Of a stretch of DNA of 64,000 bases, positions 34,510 to 47,671 are shown piece after piece. This DNA comes from Merluccius polli (lineage: Eukaryota; Chordata; Actinopteri; Gadiformes; Merlucciidae), in the NCBI GenBank assembly GCA_030340625.1, contig JAOPHQ010000590.1, positions 62,001 to 126,000 on the forward strand, read 5' to 3'. Every line of letters begins with the position of its first letter. Position 1 is the stretch's first letter. The position numbers were made by a program, and so were the translations under genes. Under the pieces are notes generated by a model. It made no database searches. It was given only the letters and a program-made list of their open reading frames with translations, and was not told the DNA's origin.

Positions 34510-35481
34510 TGTTTGTGACTCTGTGTGTGTGTGTGTTTGGAAGCCTGTGTGTGTGTGTGTGTGTGTGGGCGCATGTGCCTGTGTGCACACCCACATTAAT
34601 GATAAGACAAGCCAACGGTCAGAATAATTACCCAGGAAAAGCCTGTGTACAACTCTTGCATTACTGCAGCTAATCATTAAGAGGTAACTTGACAAACAAA
34701 GTCTGTTAACAACACTTCATGCTCCAATATGCATGTGATTTTATTCATTAATAATTGTTTCTCTATTTTTGGACTGAAACTGATTGTTTCTCCTTAATAT
34801 TGGGTTATGTTTTAGAAATGATTTGAGTCCAGTTTTAAAAAAGAGTATTTGGGACTATAATAAGTTCATTAATTTCTCAACATTTCTATACGCATTGCCA
34901 TTATTCACATCAGCCTAAGAACATGAGCAAAGATGCTTCAATGGAAGGCCATACAAGAGAAAAAGGAAATATAGAAAAAGAAAGATAAAGATATGGAGGA
35001 ATAGAAATTAAGTTTAGATTTTTTTCAACTACTAATCATCCTGGTTGGGGTGACAAGCAAATACATAAATACATTTAATTGAAAAGAAATAAAATAAAAT
35101 CCATCTATTTGTCTTCTTTGGATCGTTTCTTGAGCGCCCAGCCTATGGATTGTTGGTGTCCTAGCATCATCAGAAGAGCAGGTTCCGCTTTTTCCAGTTC
35201 AATCCACATTTAAAAAAAACGGTCCAAAAGAGGTAGTCCAGTAGAATTTAAATTGAAAGCAGTGAGATGTCCAGGGCAAGAGCTGTTAAAATGACACTTA
35301 TACGATATGAGATCAACAACAGAAGACAAAACAACAGATGAATACAGAACAAAAATCAGGCCATTTCAGTTGCATCACTGTCATTTAGGGCACTTCTGAG
35401 TTTTTGAACTGTAGGTTTCCTGGTCAGCAAAACCTCCTTTGCTCATTAGGTGTTTGACAAATAAAAACAGCTCTTTGTTTG

Positions 35482-35536
<55 letters not shown>

Positions 35537-37152
35537 CTAGTAGTGCAGTAGTCATCGTTGGCCTAACAAAGGAACGGCTGTACAGGGACTAAAGAAGAAA
35601 AAAAACTAGCAATGTTAATAAATAGTGTTATGTAGGACAGAGGCAGGAGCACAGAAGGAGAGACAAATTCGTTTAGTTAATTTACATATTAAAAGTTGAG
35701 TAGGCAAGCAGACAGACACATGTGTTGAGTGAAATTTACAAGAGTCAGTATATGAATCAGACACCCATGCTCACCCTCTGTCAGCAGGGTACTTCAGGAT
35801 GGACGTGGGGCCCTGGGGTTTCTGTACTCTGGCTCTCTGGCAAGTACCTGTTTACTGGGTGTGAACTTCCTTCAGTAATCTTTACATTCACATTGTTGAG
35901 AAAAGAATGGGAATAAAACCAATGAAAAGGTTTTATTGCTGTTTGTTTGGTTGTGTGTTCTTTTCCGTATCGCTTGTTAATAAGTCAGATCAAAACAACA
36001 AGGAAGAATTGCTGAAATGCCATCAATCTGCAGTCAACTCTAAAACAACTAAACAAGTGAAGTGGCAATGTTATTATGAACTATCATTATGAAGTGGTTA
36101 TTGGAAGTTTACTAAGTTGACCATCTTAATTCTAATGAGAAATTATGATTTATATTGTTTTGTTTTGGAGTGGAGAGTGGAGATTGCAGAAGACAGAGAG
36201 TGATATAACTTGTAATGTGTGGATGTGAGGATCAGAGAGATGATGGTGTGTATTTAGCTTGTTTAAAGGAATATTAGCTATTCTTAGACAATCAATAGAT
36301 TCTAGTTTGATTATTTTAACAAAGGTTGTACTTTTGGAGCCGGTTTCTAAACATCTCACACACAGTGGACTCGTACACCAACATGCAAAGTCCATCCAAC
36401 GAGGCTGGACCCTGTTCACTTCCTCTTTCAGCACAGGCCCTGGTGCCGCCACCACCACCACCACCACCACCACCACCAGGCTACTTCCTCCTCCATGGAA
36501 AGCAAACAAAAAATCAAACAAAAGCAGTGATACTACTGACTATTGGGCTATTTTGTCAATGCAAAATGACAAATATGTTGTGTTCATCAGACCCATTGTA
36601 CATTGTACATTCATTGATTTGCTTATTAAAAGCCAAACACCTTGCAGCTGCATCTTATAATTTTGTAGCCACTGACATGTACAATTACACAGTCGACTTA
36701 CTCCAGTATTTAACTTCCAATTAGTGGTGTGACAGAACAGTCAGATGAATGATCACATGCTGGTTTGTACGTAGCTGTTCAATAATGTCAATAATGTTGC
36801 TCCCAAATGTACCCTGGTTAACATTCTGACCCTCTTCAAGACACACACACACACACATTATCTCACTTCCTGCATCTCAGACACATCTCTTGTGGGTTTG
36901 GGTATTTTCTATTGGAGAGAGAGAGAGAGAAGTAGGTGGGGTGTGATGAGATGAGTTATAGTTAGAGTTCTCAATTGTGGAGTTTTCCCCAACCAAATAT
37001 ACAATGTTGTTTTGTATCACAAGCAGAAGCATCCACACCATCACAATCCATCTTTGTCAACTGCTGAAAAACATAAAGATGTGGCTGTCTCAGTTGTATA
37101 GTGAAGCTGTGAGTAAATGATCTATGTAAATTGCCCATTTATGGGGCCATGG

Positions 37153-37186
<34 letters not shown>

Positions 37187-37604
37187 CATGCACTGGCATG
37201 TCTGTGTCTGTGTGTGTCATTGTGTGCACGATGTATAAACATGATAATAATCAGTTACAAAGCAATGTCTTGTATGGTCAATCAATTATATTACATACAA
37301 AAGAATACAATTAGTTACAATAGAGATGGGTCAAGGTATGATGACAATGTGAATATTTAATTTTCCCATTGAATTCCTATTGATTGTTGTGAGCTTACAG
37401 CAATATCTGGGCTATACGGACGCACACAAACTATAGTACACACACACCCACAAAAATACACACTCAATCTAAAAAAAAAATCTTGTTCTAACAAAACACT
37501 GAGTGAACTTTTTCCCCATACCAACAATAGGTGTGGTCGGCTCATTTGTACCTTATAGTGCCTCTTACAAAGGACTGCATGTGTCCTTTGTAATAGCATG
37601 CACG

Positions 37605-37667
<63 letters not shown>

Positions 37668-39567
37668 GTGTGTGTGTGTGTGAGTGCACACCTTGCTTTG
37701 TGCATTCAATGAGGGGGGGCTGATTGGTTGTATGTGTGGCACACAACCCCCCCCCCCCCCACACACACACACACACACACACTCCCACCCACTGCTTCCG
37801 TGGAACTGGAGGGGCATGCCCCTAAAAACCCACCCATCCCTCCCACCACCACAACCCCGATGTAGTAGCAGCAAGCTACATGACCCAACACCAGAGATAT
37901 GGGCTGGACAGCGTGAAATGAAACACACAGATAGGGAAGTGACAGCCAGGCAGACAGGAGCCAGTCTCTCGTGGGTGCTGGAGATTAGGCTGACTCCTAC
38001 TTCACATTCCCCAGGCCAGCACAGACCAGACTGGGTTAGCAGGAATTTTTTTTTGTTTGGACTAAATCCTTCCTTCTGGTGTCTGTTCTTTGTATTTTTT
38101 TACTAAACTCTGCTTGTAGTTTGGTACTATCTAATCTGAGATCTTTGCGCAAGAAAGAAAATTTGGTTCATAACCAACATATGATTAAACACATTTTTTT
38201 TAAAAAGAAGTCAAAAACTTGTTCACAACAAATGATGGGAGCAATTTACCTTGAAATTCTGTGTTGATGTGTCGAACCTGTAGATCAGTTTGGACACTTC
38301 GGGCAAAATCAAAATCTGGAGCTGTTATTGTTCTGATTGGCTCAGAACAATAACATGTGCTTTGCGTTGCGGTCCATCATCAATAGTTCAAGGGTTAAGC
38401 TGAGCTCAGGTCAGGCTGATGGTGGTGCTGTATGTGCTGGTGATGAATGGAGAGCATGGAAGATCTTATCTGAAACGATCATAACACAATTTGCACCACT
38501 GACAAGTCATGAGAGAGATGATCTTGGTCACTGTGTGCGTGCTTACACGCATACACGCAGAATGTACTGTATGTCTCAGACCCAGAGACAATATTCTTTC
38601 CTTTCATAGACAATAAATGAGAAATGAGAAATTCCTATGTTATCTTACATCTTATGTTATCTTACATCTTACTTACTATCTTACTTTCTACTCAAGTCAA
38701 AAGAATGCGGCCATAAAGGACAGTGCAGTCGAAGGGTTATCATTGTTGAAAGGCATCTCCATCCAGGAGCAACACATCCCTGGTGGATTGCCCAATCAGC
38801 ATAGCCACTGAAACATGACCAAAAAGAATAAACAAATAGTGCAGCAGATGAGGCCAGCATTGCAGACTTCACATCTTATTGACATAACCAAAGGCTGACC
38901 GGGAATGGATTTGTGACCTCATCCAACACACACACATACATGCACACAGGGCCTTGATGGAGTGTTTAAATGAGACTGCAGAGGAGCCTTCACCATTCAC
39001 CTCATCTGTATGTGACTCCTGTGAGGAGAGGCGAGACTTATAACACACGCTAAACGGCCTTACCGATTGGTTTCATTCTCCAGGTGGAAAGAGTGGAGTT
39101 CTGCATGAGTTTGCTGAAAATCTATAATCCAATCAGATTGCAATGGCCGCAATATACCAATGATAGATGGTTGGATATAATACATTGTCTAACCTTATCA
39201 TCTTATTTTCTTCTGAGGTTTTTTGTACCAATGACCCTTAAATATTGACTATAAATGGCTTTGATCTGGCTTTGATTTTCCACAGCAACAGCTTTCTTTT
39301 TACATGCATTCATTCTATATATTTTTTATAAAAACAAATCTCCCTATAGTGATCTCTCTCTTTGAGCAAAAAGATCCACAAACTCAAGATTCAAGATGAT
39401 TTATTTGCCCAAATGCAGGATATTGCAGTGGCATTTATTCTTTCTATGTCTTCCCACATGAACACAAAAGTGCACAAAGTGTAAAAAATAAAATGTCAAT
39501 GATTACATAGCCCTAATAAAAATGTAATAAACATCTGCTGGGTTGTGTTTTAGTTTGGCTAAAGTTA
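34447..39567. other. Non-coding DNA with microsatellites
   Basis: About 5 kb of AT-rich, apparently unique sequence. Simple repeats: GT (34455-34570), GA (35487-35534), CCA (36443-36478), GT (37152-37188), GT (37606-37682), C-run and AC (37747-37782), and TTATCTTACATC-type repeats (38637-38690). No open frame resembles a protein. One splice-bracketed stretch on the minus strand (35779-35850) was considered and not accepted. Confidence 0.6.
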
Positions 39568-41223
39568 CCTTTTTCCAGTGTGCGAATTATACCACGGTCT
39601 CCGGGGGAGCCGGGGCGAGTACGGGCGATTTTTGTTTTGTTTTTGTTTTTGTTTTTGGAGGGGGTTTAGTTTAAATGCTGATCCTGTCATTAATAGCAAC
39701 AGCATAGGCATAGGCCTATTATAAAGAGAAAATCCGTTGCACACGGGTGGTGCCATATGTCTATGTACAATATTTACATGAAACACCCGATGGATCATGT
39801 TCATGTCAACACATTTCCCGAATGGGCTACGCAAACTTCAATTAACTTGATAGTAAATAATCGACGGACCACCAATGATGTGTCTTTTGCAACACGGTCT
39901 CACACCCAACTCGTCACATATTGAGGCCTGGGCACTGACCCATGTCGTCAACATTTGCAGCAGAAGGTACCCCCGTAGCGTCGCTCCTGGACGACTCGCG
40001 CCGCCCCATAGACCTGGGGGGTATTGCACAAAACTAGGATACATAAATCCAGGATAATTGAGTAAGCGCGGCTTGGACTATTCTGCTCGGCGGTATCCTG
40101 GCTTATTTGGTTGCACGATTGCCAAGCCAGGATAAATAGGCGCGGCTAAATCACGTCAGGTGAAGCTAGTTGGGATAAGCGGCATGCTTGAATAGACCTT
40201 GCGATCGCTCACAGAATCACCGATCGGAACATGGCGTTTCATACGTCACGGCCGTTGAACAGCTCCTTATTGGCAGAGCTATAGAGAAAACAGAGTTGCG
40301 ACACGCTTTGATGTCGCCGCCAGGGCTGTCACGTGGTTCATGTAAGCCTCAATAGTTCCAAACAAACCGCAAGCTGCCATAGCGGTCATTGACTTGCATT
40401 GACAGAGTGAGCTATTGCATGGTAAATATCACAATAAAACACACGTTTTTGCGCTATTGCATATATGTTAGCGTCAATTATGCTTTTGAGCTGTAGTACT
40501 GCATTGATTACTTTTGAATAATAATAATAATACACTTTTGGCGGGAGAAGTTCGTGTTAGCTTGGTTAGGTGACTTACGTGAGTGATGCTAAATTCATAA
40601 GGTTGGTTGTTCTGTATTTGCACTTAGATAAACAAGTTACCATTTAATTTGTACCATTATTATTATTATTGCACTCTTAGCACTTACCTGTTTTGTGAAA
40701 TGTCAGCTTTTCCAAAGTACGTTTTATTAACACTTTATTACCAAGTTTAGACTAAAGGACATTTAGTTATTTTTGTAGGGCATGGATCAGAACCATGGAG
40801 ATTTTAAGATGGAGCCATGTATCAGATCTATCAAACAACCACTAATTATGCTTGAATATGATCAGTCAATATCTAACTCTACAAGCAACTATTCACACTT
40901 GCAATTTATGTTAGAGCCGATGGACTGGAATAAGTATGACTGGTACAAAAGTTGTTAAATAAACAAGATTTTTATTAAAGAATTATTGAAACAAGAACAA
41001 TTGTGTGTGTGTTTGTGTGTGTACAAGAAAAAGAAATTAATAGGAATAATAATAATAAATATATATTGTTATTGCCATACATAATATATTATTATATTAA
41101 TAAATAATAATAAGAACAACAAAAGAATAATAAGAACAAACTAGAACAATAACAGCAGTGTATGTTAACAAACAAAAACCCTTAACAGACAAAGTGGGGC
41201 AATGAAACCATAAACACACACAG

Positions 41224-42386
41224 ATGGCTCTGGAGAAGGGGAAAGAATGTCCTCACTGTCCTGCCCTCTCTCGGTTCAAAATGGGGGAGTATGAAAAGGC
41301 CATCAGATTTCTCCAAGAGAGCATCCATCTTTTTCGTGGCCTAAAGATAGGGGTAAAGAGCAGCTGGAAGCCGGTCCAGACAGGATTGGTTATGGCCACA
41401 ACAACCATACTGCAGGTCCAGGAAGATCTGTTGAGCCAGGGTCACAAATTTGTCCTCACGAGCCGGTTCACGCAGGACTGCCTGGAAAACACATTTGGAT
41501 GCATACGTCAGAGAAACCCCGTGCCAACACCTGTAGAGTTCCACTATGCCCTACGGGCTGTCACTGTTGGACAGTTCCTGTCCACAGTGCATACGGGCTC
41601 TTACCTGATGACAGCTGTGACCACCTAGCAGACTTCCTGGAGACCAGAACCATTACCAGCAGTCCTGAAGGTCTGAGAGTGGAGCAGCTGGTCGACCTGA
41701 CAACACCACCCACCTTCACAAAAACAGATTCCTGTGTTCTGTACCATCTGGCTGGATACATTGTGAACGGTGTCTTCAGCTCCATACTCTGTGAGACGTG
41801 CAAGCATGCACTTGTGCAAAATGCAGATGATGCACATGAGAATGCTGTTCTGCTGCAGTTGAAAGAATTCAAACAGGGTGCACTTTATCGGCCATCTGAT
41901 GAGGTCTTCACTGTCGTCCAGCACGTGGAGCAGCTGTTCCGTTCAAGGACAGATGATTCACTCATGGAGTGCACCAATGCTGTGGAACACCTGGAACAGG
42001 AGGCCATGCTTCTGGATAGCAGCCTTCCATCATGCCATGATGTTAAAAGAAAAATCATCTGCAGATATGTCAGGCTGAGGTTGAGGATTGCGGCTACGTG
42101 CATCAGGGCTGCAAGGAGAGAAGACAAAAGTAAAGGTCACCTTGGCAGCAAGAGTCAGAATAAGAAGGCCAAGAAGGCTCAACCTCCTGCACCAAAGGCC
42201 ATAATATCTAGGCCACTAACAAATACCTTCCTTATTGCCATGGATGTATTTGGCCTCTCCATTCCATCTCAACCTCCCGCAACCACCAGCATCTCCCTGC
42301 AGCCATCAGTGAGACACCAGCAGCCTCCACTGCTAGCACCAGCCACTGCCAGCAGCAGACACCGCCAGCAGAGCTTTGTCCGTTGA
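41224..42386 (+). pseudogene. P-element/THAP9-like transposase, C-terminal part
   Basis: Two overlapping frames (41224-41628 and 41499-42386) form one protein with a frame change at about 41590-41625. The first carries GVKSSWKPVQTGLVMATTTI and LTSRFTQDCLENTFGCIRQR, the motif that in P and THAP9 transposases lies at the end of the RNase H-like catalytic region. The second has TDSCVLYHLAGYIVNGVF with CETCKHALV, a zinc-ligand-like pattern, and a basic, proline-rich tail. In related active enzymes the protein cuts DNA at the terminal repeats. This copy lacks the N-terminal DNA-binding and first catalytic residues. The frame change could be an intron boundary, but no good splice sites were seen. 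Confidence 0.75.
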
Positions 42387-42475
42387 ATAAACAAACAAAT
42401 TGTTGTTCTATTGTTGTTTTATCTGTGTCTAGTAAGATGACATTGAGTGCTTTGAAAGACGCCTCTAAATAAAAT

Positions 42476-42476
42476 G

Positions 42477-42519
<43 letters not shown>

Positions 42520-42522
42520 GTA
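42476..42522. repeat. ATT microsatellite
   Basis: About 15 copies of ATT just after the transposase frame, inside the P-like element. Confidence 0.85.
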
Positions 42523-43726
42523 GTAGCAGTTATAGCAGCAGCAGAAGTAAAACAGCTAGCATTTAATTAATAGTAGCAGTAATAGCAGTAGCATTTTAGT
42601 ATTAGTGTGAGAGTGGGGCTACATTAGCAGTAGTGGTAGTATTTTGATAATGTTTTAAAACCTAACAATCAAAACAACTTTACATAATGTCACCTGACAA
42701 CAAAAGGTTAACGCACTTTAGTGAAATTATCACGTTAATAACCTCACGTTAGCCTCCGTTGCCAAGCTTTCAGTTAGGTCCCTAAATCCATTTAGGGACC
42801 TAACTGACCTAACTTTACATTTTTAACATCAACATCGACATTTCATGCAAACCAAATATAAAAATAATGATGTCTAAGAGTATACCTCTGATAGCTAATG
42901 CTTAAAAATGTAAAAAAAAACGTTTAAAATGCTGTTATTTCATCAACTTACCAGTAATTGTTCTTGACGAGCCATTGAAATCAACGGAGCTCCGTCCCTT
43001 GTTTGGAACTATTGGCGTCTCCATAACCCGGAAGTGTCGTCCGCCATTTTTTTCCATGGGAGTCAATGGAAGTGTCGCAACTCTGTTTTCTCTATAGCTC
43101 TGCTTATTGGATACCCGACCCAAGCCCGACGGGACCCGAGGGGACCCGACGGTACCCGACGGGCCGGGTCGGGAAATTATGCTCGGGTTCGGGTCGGGCT
43201 CGGTGACGTCTGCGCGATTTGAAATGTGCAATTTAAAACAGCTTATTATGCATGGTAGCCAATGGGCTGTTTCACATGTTGCAAAGGTTCGATTGTGTGA
43301 TTAAAATACATTTATTAAATAGGACATAAGCATGTTGCAACCCAGTCTCATATAAAAACGTACCCTGACTACGTTGGTCCAAAGTGCCAAACGTAGAGGG
43401 GTTAATAATGGCCCTTAAATTGTATGACTGTTACATTTTTTCTGCCTATTCTTTTCCCATGGTTTTGCATCCAAGTCACGTGACTTTCAAGGTTCACGTG
43501 ACTTTTTCAGATTCCACATAGGACTCCCTTGTGATGTCACTCCGTCTGACGGATCAAACCCTCGCCCACAACATGTCTGAGGTTGATTTGCTGATCAACA
43601 CATTATTCCGTGGCAGCGGGAGAAACTAATGTTGACAAAGTGACGAGTTACGATCGGATGTTTGTCCGCTGTTTAATTTTGATGGTGTGTGGGCATCCGT
43701 CCTGTGGTTATTTATTACTCCTGTAT

Positions 43727-43782
43727 CAGAGCTATAGAGTAAACAACTCTATAAACAACTCTATGTTTACTCTATAGCTCTG
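43727..43782. repeat. 56-bp foldback with P-like terminal motif, left arm
   Basis: Palindromic unit starting CAGAGCTATAGAGTAAAC and ending in its reverse complement. The first 13 bases equal the ends of the P-like transposon at 40274. A partner copy lies in the other arm at 46415-46470, so it was present before the arms were duplicated. No exact flanking duplication was found. Confidence 0.65.
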
Positions 43783-45330
43783 ATTCCTGCACCATGTTTC
43801 AATGACGTCAGGTTGCTAGGGGCTACGGCTGACAGACGCCACCTGTCCCATTGGGAGGACCTATCAGCCGGAAGTACTGTCCTTACTGTACTATTGTTTA
43901 TGTTGTAATGTCATAAGTGTTGACAATAAAGTTTGTTAAAAAAACAACAACAACTATTTATTGTCCCACACCACAATGTATGTCCCACAATGTTAACTCC
44001 AAACAATTCATGTTTGTCCAATTCATGGACAAACAAAGCAGCTGGAAACACGTCTAAAAACACTTGAAATAGAATGTAGCCTATATTTATATTTTTACAA
44101 CATCAATCTCCCTATAATATGAACAAAATATGATCAGGTTATACTTTCTCTCTTGAAAACGGGCAAAACGCTAACCCTAACCCGGAAAATGAATTAAAAA
44201 AACTACAAACGTTCGGAAAATGCAATACACTGAAGTGTGCGGCGCCATGATTTTTCCGCCATGTTTTTTGTAGTTCTAACGCCCTTTGCATACGACACAG
44301 GCCTACTTTCTTTCAAAAGCTCATATCTTGGTCAATTAAAAACAACTGTGTGTAAAAATGTAACTGCACACAGACATACATTCGCATTACCATATTATAT
44401 ACTATTGGTTCATCCACGCCAATCCTGTCAGCCATGGGGAAGGGACCACAATGGCTATAAATGGTCATATTAAGTAATATGGAAATATTTATATGAAACA
44501 TTAAGTAGTTTAAGGGGTAAATGGGGTCTAAACTGCTCCAAATTGAAAAGCATGACTAAGGATAAGGTCACCATCAATATGTTGAACACATTTTGCCACT
44601 AAATATCCCTTAAAATATGTTTTAGTGATTTTATCCATCTTGGCTCTATATAGGCTGTGAGAAAGTACACATCAAAGTTCCTTGGCAGTGAGCAAGATAA
44701 AAATGAAACTTTGTCGTAGGATGACAATGAAGACATCGTTGGAAAGGCCTTGATCTGCAGAGTACAGATCTGCCACTGTGAACATTCTGGGTGGTTCCTG
44801 CTCCTCAGGAATGCCCTTTGAACCTTGAACCTAAGGCTCTTTTAAAGGCTTACAGAAAAGTAACACAATGTGATACAAACATGGGGAATACATTTTTGGA
44901 AAGCCCTTGACTTCTTCTATCATGGCCTTTGTAGCCTTTGCCAAACCATCAGGGGGCGCTACTGGGTAAGGTCAAAACCAGATTTCACCCAATTAACAAT
45001 AGTAAAAATGAAATCTGACCAAATAAATGTGCTCCCCGGTCCCTAAAACATATAATACACTTGCGAAGTTCCTTGACACATTTTCACATAATAGGGAAAA
45101 CGTTAACTAAACATTTTAGAACTACAAAAAACATGGCGGAAAAAACATGGCGCCGCACACTTCAGTGTATTGCATTTTCCGAACGTTTAGTTTTTTAAAT
45201 TCATTTTCCGGGTTAGGGTTAGCGTTTTGCCCGTTTTCAAGAGAGAAAGTATAACCTGATCATATTTTGTTCATATTATAGGGAGATTGATGTTGTAAAA
45301 ATATAAATATAGGCTACATTCTATTTCAAG

Positions 45331-46126
45331 CATAGGCGTCGATTACGGGGGGGACGGGGGGGACATGTCCCCACCACTATTTATAATTTGAATTTTGTCC
45401 CCACCACTTTTAAAAATGTGCAACCCAATTGCGACCGAAAAAATCCCCACATACTCAACCGCAGCCCGTTCTCATCCCAACTACAGCGTCCGCTCGCAGA
45501 GCAGAGTCTACAGCGTCCATTCACTCCAATAATAACCCGGTCACGGTGATAGATTACGCTAACCCTAACCATAACCCTAACCCTAACCCTAACCATAACC
45601 CTAACCCTAACCATAACCCTTTTTGGAGTGAATTGTTTCACAGTAGACTGCGGACGCTGTAGACTCTGCTCTGCGAGCGGACGCTGTAGACTCTCGTCTC
45701 TTACCACCGCGAACGGGTTTATGAGAACCCAGATCGTTTCACACAGACGCGGGAGTATCAGACGTCTAGGGGCGTGACAAATCGGGTTGTCTGCCGAAAC
45801 CGTCAAGTCTAAATCATGCGATAGGCGCGCACGATGACATCCTCACAGCATGCACACGGGCTGTGTGTGGACTCGGGTCTGCGGCTGAGTCCGCGGCCGG
45901 GTCCGCGGGTCCGGTGCTGGGTCCGCGGCTGGCGGGTCCGGTGCTCCCGTTGACAATCGCGCGGCGCCCCCCCCCGTTGACAATCGCGCCGAATGTAGAT
46001 CGAGCATATTGTAATGCAGCGTTGAATGGATGAATAGCTTCCATAAGGGTCCCCAGCACTTTTCAAACCACACTCAAGCTTATGGTTATTGTCCCCACCA
46101 CTTCTAAAACCAAACTGACGCCACTG
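45331..46126. mobile_element. hAT-type element in right arm
   Basis: 796 bp with ends CATAGGCGTCGATTACGG and (reverse) CAGTGGCGTCAG, and the 8-bp duplication ATTTCAAG (45323-45330 and 46127-46134). It shares GTCCCCACCAC blocks and the GCGCGATTGTC-type box with 33102-33485. It has an inner inverted repeat (CTACAGCGTCCGCTCGCAGA around 45482 and 45655) and a telomere-like array. No transposase. Confidence 0.82.
45556..45622. repeat. Telomere-like CCCTAA array
   Basis: About ten units of CCCTAA with some CCATAA variants, equal to TTAGGG on the minus strand. It lies in the middle of the hAT between inverted repeats, far from any chromosome end as far as can be seen. Confidence 0.8.
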
Positions 46127-46414
46127 ATTTCAAGTGTTTTTAGACGTGTTTCCAGCTGCTTTGTTTGTCCATGAATTGGACAAACATGAATTGTTTGGAG
46201 TTAACATTGTGGGACATACATTGTGGTGTGGGACAATAAATAGTTGTTGTTGTTTTTTTAACAAACTTTATTGTCAACACTTATGACATTACAACATAAA
46301 CAATAGTACAGTAAGGACAGTACTTCCGGCTGATAGGTCCTCCCAATGGGACAGGTGGCGTCTGTCAGCCGTAGCCCCTAGCAACCTGACGTCATTGAAA
46401 CATGGTGCAGGAAT

Positions 46415-46470
46415 CAGAGCTATAGAGTAAACATAGAGTTGTTTATAGAGTTGTTTACTCTATAGCTCTG
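46415..46470. repeat. 56-bp foldback with P-like terminal motif, right arm
   Basis: Mirror copy of 43727-43782 in the right arm of the foldback element. Confidence 0.65.
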
Positions 46471-47213
46471 ATACAGCAGGAGTAATAACTAACCACAGGA
46501 CGGATGCCCACACACCATCAAAATTAAACAGCGGACAAACATCCGATCGTAACTCGTCACTTTGTCAACATTAGTTTCTCCCGCTGCCACGGAATAATGT
46601 GTTGATCAGCAAATCAACCTCAGACATGTTGTGGGCGAGGGTTTGATCCGTCAGACGGAGTGACATCACAAGGGAGTCCTATGTGGAATCTGAAAAAGTC
46701 ACGTGAACCTTGAAAGTCACGTGACTTGGACGCAAAACCATGGGAAAAGAATAGGCAGAAAAAATGTAACAGTCATACAATTTAAGGGCCATTATTGTAA
46801 CCCCTCTACATTTGGCACTTTGGACCAACGTAGTCAGAGTACGTTTTTATATGAGACTGGGTTGCAACATGCTTATGTCCTATTTATAAAATGTATTTTA
46901 ATCACACAATCGAACCTTTGCAACATGTGAAACAGCCCATTGGCTACCATGCATAATAAGCTGTTTTAAATTGCACATTTCAAATCGCGCAGGCGTCACC
47001 GAGCCCGACCCGAACCCGAGCATAATTTCTAAATATCTGTCCGAACCCGACCCGGCCCGTCGGGTACCGTCGGGTCCCCTCAGGTCCCGTCGGGCTTGGG
47101 TCGGGTATCCAATAAGGAGCTGTTCAACGGCCGTGACGTATGAAACGCCATGTTCCGATCGGTGATTCTGTGAGCGATCGCGAGGTCTATTCAAGCATGC
47201 CGCTTATCCCAAC

Positions 47214-47671
47214 CATAGACATATATACATAGACATCTCATGACGTGCTGGAACGTAACCCAGCGTCGCCGCCATATTGGTTGGGTCTCCTCACTCTAGT
47301 CTAGCATAGGAGTCAACGGGAGAGCAAGCTATGCCAGTATTTTGTGCAGCTTGCGGCGCAGTATTGACACCAGATCACATGGGATTACCTTTCACAAGTA
47401 AAATTGAACAATAATTCTTATTATTTTAAAAATATATATATATTAATTCGTCCTGTATCATAAATAAATCTCTGCCATTTGTAACAAACCAAACCGTGTG
47501 AAAATCCGGTAAAAATTCGGGGAGTTATGCTTATTATTGTAGTTGGGGATACACCTTCCTCCATAGAAATGAATGCACTGGGGGCGCACTGGGGACCCAT
47601 ACAAGATGGCGGCCGCGCTGCTACGTCAGCTCTAACGTCAGTTATGAGGCGTCTATGTATATATGTCTATG
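47214..47671 (+). mobile_element. P-type MITE with THAP-like exon
   Basis: 458 bp with about 21-bp inverted ends (starting CATAGACATATATACATAG) and the exact 8-bp duplication ATCCCAAC (47206-47213 and 47672-47679). The opposite arm of the palindrome (about 40170-40180) is the empty site. It contains a short THAP-like first exon, which fits a derivative of a P-type transposon. Confidence 0.85.
47331..47397 (+). pseudogene. THAP-like first exon, orphaned
   Basis: ATG opens MPVFCAACGAVL and then LPFT before a possible donor (ACAA, then GTAAAA, at 47398). THAP zinc fingers begin with Met, a few residues and C-x2-4-C, then a conserved F-P; P-type transposases carry THAP at the N-terminus. Only about 22 codons remain, so the call rests mainly on the element type. 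Confidence 0.5.

Larger units (their letters stand above)
40274..43102 (+). mobile_element. P-element-like transposon
   Basis: 2,829 bp bounded by perfect 31-bp inverted repeats (40274-40304 and 43072-43102, starting CAGAGCTATAGAG) and an exact 8-bp duplication CTTATTGG (40266-40273 and 43103-43110). Both lengths are those of classical P elements. The opposite arm of the palindrome (about 47108-47118) shows the uninterrupted site. It encodes the C-terminal part of a P/THAP9-like transposase; no THAP domain or catalytic N-terminal part was seen in the 950 bp before it, so it is probably an internally deleted copy. Confidence 0.9.

Noticed and set aside
35779..35850. Minus-strand exon-like stretch bracketed by AG and GT (CQRARVQKPQGPTSILKYP-type reading)
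   Set aside because: Single short stretch, no protein family recognised, no second exon in the same frame nearby; splice-like dinucleotides are common by chance.
43719..43790. 8-bp target duplication for the 56-bp P-like foldback
   Set aside because: Flanks TCCTGTAT and ATTCCTGC share only a few bases; not an exact duplication in either arm.
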